Of a DNA stretch of 18,834 bases, positions 12,498 through 18,834 are shown piece by piece (positions within the stretch are counted from its first letter, which is position 1; every line of letters starts with the position of its first letter). The notes below the pieces were generated by a model that worked only from the letters and a program-made list of their open reading frames with translations, was not told the origin of the DNA and did not search any database. The translations under genes and the position numbers were made by a program. Source of the stretch: Nevskiales bacterium (GTDB lineage Bacteria > Pseudomonadota > Gammaproteobacteria > Nevskiales > Nevskiaceae). Location: assembly GCA_022616655.1 (NCBI GenBank), contig JAKEEJ010000126.1, forward strand, positions 1 to 18,834. The letters run 5' to 3'.

Positions 12498-13805
12498 TTA
12501 CAAAGCGAGCCGCCGTACGTCCGCCAGCAATGCGCCGAGGTAAACGATAAACCGCGCCGCGGCCGCGCCGTCAATCACGCGGTGGTCGTAGGACAGGGAT
12601 AGGGGCAGCAAAAGACGCGGCGTAAACGCGGATCCGTTCCAGACCGGCCGGGTCACCGCCCGTGACGCGCCAAGAATGGCAACCTCCGGTGCATTCACAA
12701 TCGGCGTGAAGTACCCGCCGCCAATACCGCCCAGGCTGGAGATGGAAAAACAACCGCCCTTCATCTCGTCCGGCTTGAGTTTGCCGTCCCGCGCTTTCTG
12801 GGCCAGCTCGCCGCATTCGCGGGCGAGCTGCACGAGACCCTTCCGGTCCACGTCCCGGATCACGGGTACGACCAGGCCGTTGGGTGTGTCCGCGGCAAAG
12901 CCGATGTGGCAGTATTTTTTGAGAATCAGGCTCTCGCCGTCCGGTGCGAGCGAGGCGCTGAATTCCGGAAACTGCCGCAGCACCAGGCTCACGGCCTTGA
13001 TGAGAAACGGCAACAGGGTGAGTTTTACGCCACGGTCCTGCGACTGTGTCTTGCGGAAAAACTCCAGTTCGGTGATGTCGGCCTCGTCGTGCTGCGTGAC
13101 GTGCGGGACGTTGAGCCAGGCCCGGTGCAGATGGGCCGCCGAAATTTTGCGGATGCGCGCCAGCGGGCGGGTTTCGATCTCGCCAAACTGGGAAAAGTCC
13201 ACCACGGAAATGGGTGGAATTCCGCCTCCCGCCTCCCGCCTCCCGCCTCCCGCAAGATTCTGTTTCACGAACCCCTGTACATCTTCCTGCGTGATGCGTC
13301 CTTTCGAGCCGGTGCCCTGCACGGCGTTCAGATCAACACCAAACTGGCGGGCCAGCTTGCGGAGCAGCGGCGAGGCGTGCGGAAGGCGCTGGCCGGCTTG
13401 GACCTCCCAGGGCGGCACCCTGTCGCCCGCAGCTTGAGCCGCGGGCTTCACCTCCGTCCCCCGGCTTACACGGCTCAGTACCTCTTCCTCTTGAATAGGA
13501 GAGGGGATTTTCTGTGCTTTTCCGTCCCCCGTCTCCCGTCCCCCGTCTCCCGTCTTTTTGCCTTCCGTGGTTTCCAGCTCGCAGATCGTATCCCCCTTCG
13601 AAATCTTGTCGCCGACCTTGATCCGGATGCGGCGTACGACGCCGGCGTCGGGCGCCGGCACTTCCATGGTGGCTTTTTCGGACTCCAGCGTGATCAGCGC
13701 GGCATCTTTTTCGACACGCTGGCCCTCCTTGACCAGCACTTCAATCACCGGGACGTTCTGGTAGTCGCCAAGATCGGGGACTTTGACTTCGGTCAGCTGA
13801 CTCAT
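12498..13805 (-). CDS. aceF: Dihydrolipoamide acetyltransferase, pyruvate dehydrogenase E2
   Basis: E2 core of the pyruvate dehydrogenase complex, which transfers acetyl from lipoyl-lysine to CoA. The 435-aa protein has one lipoyl domain (about 4-78, Lys44 in ESEKATMEV) and a peripheral subunit-binding domain (about 143-178, ASPLLRKLARQFGVDLNAVQGTGSKGRITQEDV). The catalytic domain runs from about 205 to the end, with His408 and Asp412 in YDHRVIDGAAAARF. E. coli E2 has three lipoyl domains; single-lipoyl forms are common elsewhere. The linkers are unusual. Residues 84-96 and 186-195 are encoded by G-rich 14-bp and 7-bp tandem repeats, giving KTGDGGRETGDGK and GGGRREAGGG instead of the usual Ala/Pro linker. 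It follows aceE by 10 bp. Confidence 0.95.
   Translation of the reverse strand: MSQLTEVKVPDLGDYQNVPVIEVLVKEGQRVEKDAALITLESEKATMEVPAPDAGVVRRIRIKVGDKISKGDTICELETTEGKKTGDGGRETGDGKAQKIPSPIQEEEVLSRVSRGTEVKPAAQAAGDRVPPWEVQAGQRLPHASPLLRKLARQFGVDLNAVQGTGSKGRITQEDVQGFVKQNLAGGGRREAGGGIPPISVVDFSQFGEIETRPLARIRKISAAHLHRAWLNVPHVTQHDEADITELEFFRKTQSQDRGVKLTLLPFLIKAVSLVLRQFPEFSASLAPDGESLILKKYCHIGFAADTPNGLVVPVIRDVDRKGLVQLARECGELAQKARDGKLKPDEMKGGCFSISSLGGIGGGYFTPIVNAPEVAILGASRAVTRPVWNGSAFTPRLLLPLSLSYDHRVIDGAAAARFIVYLGALLADVRRLAL
13224..13253. repeat. Tandem heptanucleotide array (GCCTCCC)4 within aceF
   Basis: Four exact copies of GCCTCCC (13224-13251) plus a partial unit; on the coding strand this reads (GGGAGGC)n. 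It encodes the Gly/Arg-rich linker between the E3-binding and catalytic domains of E2. The coding strand has four GGG runs separated by 4-nt loops, a G-quadruplex motif. Because 7 is not a multiple of 3, gain or loss of one copy would shift the frame. Confidence 0.95.
13524..13554. repeat. Tandem 14-bp repeat (two heptamers) within aceF
   Basis: GTCCCCCGTCTCCC occurs twice without change (13524-13537, 13538-13551), followed by GTC. Each unit is a pair of related heptamers (GTCCCCC, GTCTCCC). It encodes KTGDGGRETGDGK just after the lipoyl domain. On the coding strand it is G-rich with at least four G3+ runs. Confidence 0.93.
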
Positions 13806-13815
13806 TTGCGGACTT

Positions 13816-16494
13816 TCAGACCGTCACCGGGTTGGGCTTGTCCGGCCGGAGGCCGAAGATCTGCAGGGCCTGAGCCACTCTGGCGTTGGGAATCGCCCCC
13901 TGATCGGCCAAGGCCTTGAGCGCCTTGACCGTGATCCAGCGGCGGTCCACCTCGAAGAAATCCCGCAGGGCCGGGCGGTTGTCACTGCGGCCGAAACCGT
14001 CGGTGCCGAGCGTGGAGTACGGCATCGGTACGTAGGGACGAATCTGTTCGGCATAGGCCTTGACGTGATCGCTGCAGGCAATCGCCGGGCCCCGGCGGCC
14101 CTCCAGTTGCTGCGCCACGTAAGCCTTTCTGGGTTTCGCGTCCGGGTGGAGCAGGTTCCAGCGATCCACGTCCTGCCCGTCGCGGCACAGCTCGTTGAAG
14201 CTGGTCGCGCTCCAGACCTCGCCGGTGACGCCGAACTCCTCGCGGAGCAATTCCGCGGCGGCGACGACTTCGCGCAGAATCGAGCCGCAGCCGATGAGTT
14301 GAACGTGCAGCGCCGCCGGCGCTGGGGATTCGCGCACGCGGTAGAGCCCGCGCACGATGCCGTCTTCCACGCCCGGGGGCAGGGCGGGCTGGGCGTAGTT
14401 CTCGTTGTACAGCGTCAGGTAATAAAAGACGTCCCGGTGCCTGGCGTACATCTCCTGCAGGCCGTGCTGCAACAGCACCGCCAGCTCGTAGGCGTAGGCG
14501 GGATCGTAGGCGCGGCAGTTCGGAACGACGCCGGCGAAGAGGTGGGAGTGACCGTCCTGGTGTTGCAAGCCTTCGCCATTGAGCGTCGTGCGCCCGGCGG
14601 TGGCGCCGAGCAGAAACCCGCGGGCGCGCATGTCGCCGGCGGCCCAGCACAGATCGGCCACGCGCTGGAAACCGAACATGGAATAGAAAATATAGAACGG
14701 CAGCATGGAGACGCCGTGATTGGCGTAACTGGTGGCGGCCGCAATCCACGACGACATGGCGCCGGATTCGGTGATGCCCTCCTCCAGAATCTGCCCCCGG
14801 ATGTCTTCCTTGTAGAACGCCAGCTGATCCGCGTCCTCCGGTTTGTACTTCTGACCGACCACCGAGTAGATGCCCAGCTGGCGGAACATGCCTTCCATGC
14901 CGAAGGTGCGCGCCTCGTCCGGAATGATCGGCACCACGCGCGGGCCGACGGCCGGATCGCGCAGCAGAATCTGCAGGAACTGCACAAAGGCCATGGTGGT
15001 GGAGATTTCGCGCTCGCCGCTGGCCTCGAGCAGGCGCTGGAACGTGGGCAGCGCCGGGATCGGCAGCGCCTCATTCACCGGCTCGCGGACGGGAAGACAG
15101 CCGCCGAGCGCCTGGCGGCGTGCCTTCAGGTACTGAATCTCGGCCGAATTCTCCGGCGGCTTGTAGAACGGCGTGGAGGCGATCTGATCGTCGGAAATCG
15201 GCAGTTGGAAGCGGTCGCGGAACGCCTTGAGTTCCTCCTCGCCCATCTTCTTCTGCTGGTGGGTAATGTTCTGGCCTTCGCCGGCCTCGCCCATGCCGTA
15301 GCCCTTGACGGTCTTGGCCAGAATCACCGTGGGGCGGCCGTTGGGGTTATGGACCGCCTCCCAATACGCGGCGTACAGCTTGTGCGGATCGTGACCGCCG
15401 CGGTTGAGCTGGCCGATGTCCTCGTCCGACATCGTGGCGACCCGGCGCGCCAGCTCGGGATCCTTGGCAAAGAAATGATCGCGCGTGTACTGGCCGCCCT
15501 TGGCCTTGTAGTTCTGGTACTCGCCGTCCACGGTTTCATTCATGATGCGCACCAGCGCGCCGTTGCGGTCCTGCGCCAGCAGGCCATCCCAGGCGGAACC
15601 CCAGATCACCTTGAGGACGTTCCAGCCGGCGCCGCGGAACACGCCTTCGAGCTCCTGGATGATCTTGCCGTTGCCGCGCACCGGGCCGTCGAGGCGCTGC
15701 AGATTGCAGTTGACGACGAAAATCAGGTTGTCGAGCCGCTCGCGTTCGGCGATGTCCACCGCGCCCAGCGATTCGGGCTCGTCCATCTCGCCGTCGCCGC
15801 AGAAACACCAGACCTTGCGGCCCTCGGTCTTGGCCAGACCGCGGTGGTGCAGGTACTTCATGAACCGCGCCTGATAAATCGCCGTGATCGGGCCCAGGCC
15901 CATCGATACGCTGGCGAACTGCCAGAAGTCCGGCATCAGCCAGGCGTGCGGATAGGACGACAGACCCTTGCCGCCCGTTTCCATGCGGAAGTGGTGCATC
16001 TGTTCTTCCGTGATGCGCCCCTCCAGGTACGCGCGCGCGTAGATCCCTGGCGTCGCGTGCCCCTGGATGTAGAGCAGGTCCGCGCCCTGCGGATGCTGCG
16101 GACCCTTGAAGAAGTGATTGAAGCCCACCTCGTAGAGCGTGGCGGCCGACGCAAACGTGGCGATATGACCGCCGATGCCGGCGTGCTCTCTATTGGCGTT
16201 GATCACCATCGCCATCGCGTTCCAGCGGATGATGGAACGGATCTTCCACTCCAGCGCATGGTCGCCCGGTGAGCGCTGTTCCCGATGCGGCGGGATCGTG
16301 TTGAGGTAGGCGGTGTTGGGCGAGAACGGAATGAACGCGCCGGAGCGCCGCGATTTCTCAATCAGCGCTTCGAGCAGATAATGCGCGCGTTCCGGCCCTT
16401 CCCGCTCCAGCACGGCGGCAAGCGCCTCCAGCCACTCGTGCGTCTCCCCGGGGTCAAGGTCCTGCGGATCGGTACGGTTTGGCGACTCGGTCAT
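13816..16494 (-). CDS. aceE: Pyruvate dehydrogenase E1 component, homodimeric type
   Basis: Thiamine-diphosphate-dependent E1 that decarboxylates pyruvate and reductively acetylates the lipoyl group of E2. The 892-aa length matches the E. coli-type single-chain enzyme (about 887). N-terminal ETHEWLEALAAVLEREGPERAHYLLEAL is the E2-interacting segment. GGHIATFASAATLYEVGFNHFF (108-129) and YIQGHATPGIYARA (142-155) are typical active-site regions. The ThDP/Mg2+ motif is GDGEMDEPESLG (233-244) through VVNCNLQ (260-266). The C-terminal half has the transketolase-like domain and KALADQGAIPNARV. aceF follows by 10 bp, and no lpd (E3) is present, so E3 must come from elsewhere. The ATG at 16494 has only a weak Shine-Dalgarno sequence (TGAG). 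Its promoter must lie in the 388-bp upstream gap. Confidence 0.97.
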   Translation of the reverse strand: MTESPNRTDPQDLDPGETHEWLEALAAVLEREGPERAHYLLEALIEKSRRSGAFIPFSPNTAYLNTIPPHREQRSPGDHALEWKIRSIIRWNAMAMVINANREHAGIGGHIATFASAATLYEVGFNHFFKGPQHPQGADLLYIQGHATPGIYARAYLEGRITEEQMHHFRMETGGKGLSSYPHAWLMPDFWQFASVSMGLGPITAIYQARFMKYLHHRGLAKTEGRKVWCFCGDGEMDEPESLGAVDIAERERLDNLIFVVNCNLQRLDGPVRGNGKIIQELEGVFRGAGWNVLKVIWGSAWDGLLAQDRNGALVRIMNETVDGEYQNYKAKGGQYTRDHFFAKDPELARRVATMSDEDIGQLNRGGHDPHKLYAAYWEAVHNPNGRPTVILAKTVKGYGMGEAGEGQNITHQQKKMGEEELKAFRDRFQLPISDDQIASTPFYKPPENSAEIQYLKARRQALGGCLPVREPVNEALPIPALPTFQRLLEASGEREISTTMAFVQFLQILLRDPAVGPRVVPIIPDEARTFGMEGMFRQLGIYSVVGQKYKPEDADQLAFYKEDIRGQILEEGITESGAMSSWIAAATSYANHGVSMLPFYIFYSMFGFQRVADLCWAAGDMRARGFLLGATAGRTTLNGEGLQHQDGHSHLFAGVVPNCRAYDPAYAYELAVLLQHGLQEMYARHRDVFYYLTLYNENYAQPALPPGVEDGIVRGLYRVRESPAPAALHVQLIGCGSILREVVAAAELLREEFGVTGEVWSATSFNELCRDGQDVDRWNLLHPDAKPRKAYVAQQLEGRRGPAIACSDHVKAYAEQIRPYVPMPYSTLGTDGFGRSDNRPALRDFFEVDRRWITVKALKALADQGAIPNARVAQALQIFGLRPDKPNPVTV

Positions 16495-16882
16495 GCGCGA
16501 CTCATTGCCCGGACGGGTAATGGTAACGGTCGGCCGGTGTACACCGCCAATCGCCGTCTCTTATTGGAACTTACACAAGCGGTTGAGGGGGTTGTGCGGC
16601 TCACGAAAAATCCTCTGCTCGGTGCTGACGCACCTCTCTGCAAGGCTGCGTGATCTCGCAACGCGCACATGGAGTGCATTTCAAAATTACGTATTACTTG
16701 TCCCGTTCGCTCTGAGCCTGTCGGACGGGTGAACGGGCAAGCCCTCGGACCATTATGGGCCGTTCAGGGTTCCTGCCTGCAGCAGGCAGGCGACGGGCTC
16801 AGAGCGAACGGTCCTTCTTAATTTTGAAATGCGCTCTTAAAACCTGCCGCTAGAGTGCGGGAATTATGAAGCCGGCTCTGAA
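16495..16882. other. Intergenic region upstream of aceE: leader plus repeat element, no gene seen
   Basis: This 388-bp gap lies between the glycosyltransferase stop and the aceE start. The part next to aceE (16495-16671) is less GC-rich than its surroundings around 16560-16620 and must hold the aceE promoter and leader, but I find no convincing -35/-10 pair or pyruvate-regulator palindrome. The rest (16672-16836) is a nested inverted-repeat element. I see no tRNA, small ORF with coding features, or riboswitch. Confidence 0.6.
16672..16836. repeat. 165-bp nested inverted-repeat element, MITE-like
   Basis: The outer arms GAGTGCATTTCAAAATTA (16672-16689) and 16819-16836 are reverse complements at 17 of 18 positions. 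Inside are 21-nt arms (16703-16723 and 16791-16811, CCGTTCGCTCTGAGC...) matching 20 of 21. Further in are a TGAACGG/CCGTTCA pair (16730-16736, 16760-16766) and a 19-nt hairpin with a 9-bp stem (16772-16790, CCTGCCTGC-A-GCAGGCAGG). The inner CGTTCGCyCTGAGCyTGTCG motif resembles a repeat family dispersed in many proteobacterial genomes. There is no transposase and no clear target-site duplication. It could also terminate transcription from the upstream glycosyltransferase gene. Confidence 0.8.
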
Positions 16883-18834
16883 TCAGGCGGCCGCGGCACC
16901 CCGAATGGCCGATTCGAATAATGTCTCCAGCTCGCGCACCGCGCGGCGGTCTTCAATCACTTCCGGTAGCGCTGCCAGCAGGCGACGCGACAGATCGGCG
17001 CGCCGGTCCGGCTCGCGGGCCAGGGTAACGGCAATCCGTGCGTAGTCCTCGGGCGATTCGGCGACGGCGTCCAGCACGCCCATTTGGCGGTACGCCGCCA
17101 GCGTGTAGCGTCCGCGGTGGAACGCGCCCGGCAGCGTCACCACCGGCGTGCCGGCGGCGAACGCGTCGTAGTTGCTGTTGGCGCCGCCGGAGTAGTGCGG
17201 AGTGTCCAGCACGACGTCCGCCGTCCGCAGCCGCTCGCGGTACTCCGCTTCCGCAAGGCGCGGCACAATCCGGACGCGCTCGAACACATCCGCGCAGCTT
17301 TTCTGCAGGCGCTGCTGCAGGCGCCGGGTCAGGGCCGGTTGGATTTCGCCCGAAATCAGCAGAGTGCCGGCAGGATCCCGCTCCAGAACACCGCGCGCCA
17401 GTGCGTCGAAATCCGGGTGGAGCTTGCGCAGATTTTGCGCGCAGAAATAAAGGGAGCCCCGCTCCGGCAGTCCCCGTTCGGCGCGGGTGCGGGCCCGGGC
17501 CGCCACCGGCGGCGATGGATAACAGGTCGGCAGGCGTGCCGATCGGATCAACCGCTCGGTGTAGTGAGCCTCGGCGCCGGAAGGCTCCAGCGCTTCCGCG
17601 GAGATGAACCCGTCCATGTGGGGTGCACCGCTGGTCACCGGCCAGCCCCAGCCGGTGCATTGCACCGGCGCCAGCCGCCAGAACGGCAGAAAATAATTGC
17701 TCAGATCGGTGCCGCTTTCCCAGTAATAAAGCAGATGAAAGCGGCCGCGCAGAATGCGCTCGGCGGCTTCGTCTATCCGCTTGGGCAACGGCAGATACTC
17801 CGCTTCGATGCCCGCCAGTTCTTTGCGCAGGATGGCCGGGCCGTTGGGTTCGCTGCAGATCAGGATCGGCTGAAAACGCTCGCGCGACAGCTCTCGGATC
17901 ACGCCACGCATGCATTTGAGAAACACACCCTCATGCCCGTGGGTAACCACGAAGCCGATGCGCCAGGGCGGTCCGGCCGGCGGGTCGGGCACGGTCCGCG
18001 GAAACTGCCCTTCGAACAGGGCGGCAAAAGCCTGCTTCACCGGCCGCACGTCGTAATGGTGATAGGTCATCAGCGAGGAGGGGCACACTCCGGTTTCATG
18101 CAGCGTCGAAAAATCCAGCGGCACTCCGCGCCGGAGGAACTCCCGCAACACCCCTTCCACGCGGGACTCGTAATCCTCCACCGCCACACGCGACTCGAAC
18201 ACCACCGGACACAGCGTGGCTGCACGCAGCTCGTCCAGAACGGCGGCGGTCCCGGCACCGCCGCGCCGGTAATGTTCCCGGGCCCCTTCGATATCGTCAC
18301 GCGCCTCCAGATACTGCGCCCGGTTGCGCCGCGCTTTGTCGAAATCCGGCGCCCGCTCCAGCGCGCGCGCAAAACACTCGCCGGATTTTTCCTGATCGCC
18401 CCGTTCGCGGTGACAAACGCCCAGATTATTGAGCGCCCGTGCGTGCTTCGGATCCAGAGCCAGCACGCGTAGAAAGGCCTCGCTCGCAGAACGGTAACGT
18501 CCCAGATCCAGCAGGGTATTGCCGAGGTTGTACTGCGCGGCGGTCAGCCCGGGATCCAGCCGCACGGCTTCTTCGTAATGGGGCAATGCTTCGTCGTTGC
18601 GGCCCCCGGCGCGCAGGGCGTTGGCCAGGCAGTACTGCGCGACCGCGGCGTTGGGCGCCAGCTCCACGGCGCGGCGGTACGCGAGCAGCGCCTCCGCCGG
18701 CCGGCCGGCACGGCGCAGCACCTCGCCGTGATTGTGCTGCAACGTCCAGTCCTTCGGCGCCAGCCCTGCGGCGCGCGCTATCAGTTGCACCGCCGCTGCA
18801 TGCCGGCCCTGCTGGCTGCGGATGAGGGCGAGAA
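16883..18834 (-). CDS. TPR protein with GT41 (OGT/SPINDLY-like) glycosyltransferase domain, 5' end outside window
   Basis: The reading frame is open to the right edge: 14 in-frame residues (LALIRSQQGRHAAA) precede the first internal start-like codon (18790) and continue the TPR pattern, so the gene is 5'-truncated by the window. About 649 residues are visible. The first about 200 carry TPR units (WTLQHNHGEVLRRAGRPAEA, AVAQYCLANALRAGGRNDEA, TAAQYNLGNTLLDLGRYRSA, ARALNNLGVCHRERGDQEKS). The rest resembles a GT41 domain: WRIGFVVTHGHEGVF, RLAPVQCTGWGWPVTSGAPHMDGFIS, YFCAQNLRKLHPDF (nucleotide-sugar-binding Lys region), and DTPHYSGGANSNYDAFAAGTPVVTLPG followed by FHRGRYTLAAYRQMG. It probably transfers a sugar to a protein or envelope glycan; donor and acceptor are unknown. 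The stop is at 16883. Confidence 0.87.
   Translation of the reverse strand, partial: LALIRSQQGRHAAAVQLIARAAGLAPKDWTLQHNHGEVLRRAGRPAEALLAYRRAVELAPNAAVAQYCLANALRAGGRNDEALPHYEEAVRLDPGLTAAQYNLGNTLLDLGRYRSASEAFLRVLALDPKHARALNNLGVCHRERGDQEKSGECFARALERAPDFDKARRNRAQYLEARDDIEGAREHYRRGGAGTAAVLDELRAATLCPVVFESRVAVEDYESRVEGVLREFLRRGVPLDFSTLHETGVCPSSLMTYHHYDVRPVKQAFAALFEGQFPRTVPDPPAGPPWRIGFVVTHGHEGVFLKCMRGVIRELSRERFQPILICSEPNGPAILRKELAGIEAEYLPLPKRIDEAAERILRGRFHLLYYWESGTDLSNYFLPFWRLAPVQCTGWGWPVTSGAPHMDGFISAEALEPSGAEAHYTERLIRSARLPTCYPSPPVAARARTRAERGLPERGSLYFCAQNLRKLHPDFDALARGVLERDPAGTLLISGEIQPALTRRLQQRLQKSCADVFERVRIVPRLAEAEYRERLRTADVVLDTPHYSGGANSNYDAFAAGTPVVTLPGAFHRGRYTLAAYRQMGVLDAVAESPEDYARIAVTLAREPDRRADLSRRLLAALPEVIEDRRAVRELETLFESAIRGAAAA

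Noticed and set aside
13224..13554. CRISPR array or spacer-like pattern in aceF
   Set aside because: The units are 7 or 14 bp in direct tandem without spacers, within an intact reading frame.
13200..13560. Possible frameshift or assembly error in aceF caused by the repeat arrays
   Set aside because: The frame stays open through both arrays and every E2 domain on either side is in the same frame and complete.
14065..16272. A 735-residue open frame on the plus strand opposite aceE
   Set aside because: It lies wholly antisense to a perfectly conserved aceE, is low in recognisable motifs, rich in Ala/His/Gln/Val, and is the usual by-product of GC-rich codon use.
16495..16671. Regulatory palindrome or riboswitch upstream of aceE
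   Set aside because: I looked for inverted repeats near a promoter and for known riboswitch cores and found none convincing.
17084..18472. A 462-residue plus-strand frame opposite the glycosyltransferase gene
   Set aside because: It is antisense to a protein with clear TPR and GT41 motifs; it has no domain of its own.

Overview
The window is a GC-rich (about two-thirds G+C by eye), densely packed proteobacterial chromosome segment. Gene content and order (dtd-hisB-hisH-hisA-hisF-hisE-tatA-tatB-tatC, homodimeric-type aceE-aceF, mutM, apaG, sufT-like, class I purE) point to a gammaproteobacterium. I cannot fix the genus from sequence alone. Almost all genes are housekeeping, and no phage, plasmid or classical IS gene is visible.

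Layout. (1) 1-4687, minus strand: a run with little spacing that starts at dtd (D-aminoacyl-tRNA deacylase), continues with five histidine genes (hisB, hisH, hisA, hisF, hisE) and ends with tatA, tatB and the 5' part of tatC. hisI is absent from its usual place between hisF and hisE. (2) 4945-8912, plus strand: a four-gene operon for a Gld-type ABC exporter of unknown substrate: ATPase, ABC-2 permease, GldG-like protein and a DUF4340 protein. (3) 8913-10114, plus: a dispersed inverted repeat, a single-domain GIY-YIG nuclease gene and mutM. (4) 10122-11063, minus: apaG and a SufT-like DUF59 gene, convergent with mutM. (5) 11195-12481, plus: a secreted SIMPL-domain protein and purE. (6) 12498-16494, minus: aceF and aceE (pyruvate dehydrogenase E2 and E1), without lpd. 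(7) 16495-16882: a 388-bp gap holding a 165-bp nested inverted-repeat, MITE-like element. (8) 16883-end, minus: a TPR plus GT41 (OGT/SPINDLY-like) glycosyltransferase that runs off the window.

What stands out is non-coding structure rather than an exotic gene. A G-rich heptamer (CGGGRGN) occurs in three places: as an 18-bp-armed inverted repeat that exactly fills the hisA-hisF gap, and as two in-frame tandem arrays coding parts of the E2 inter-domain linkers. A 22-nt perfect palindrome lies inside an Arg/Pro-rich insertion of hisF. The GIY-YIG gene sits next to a dispersed inverted repeat, and another hairpin-rich element lies between the glycosyltransferase gene and aceE. These suggest a genome colonised by several small repeat families. 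Their biological role is inference.
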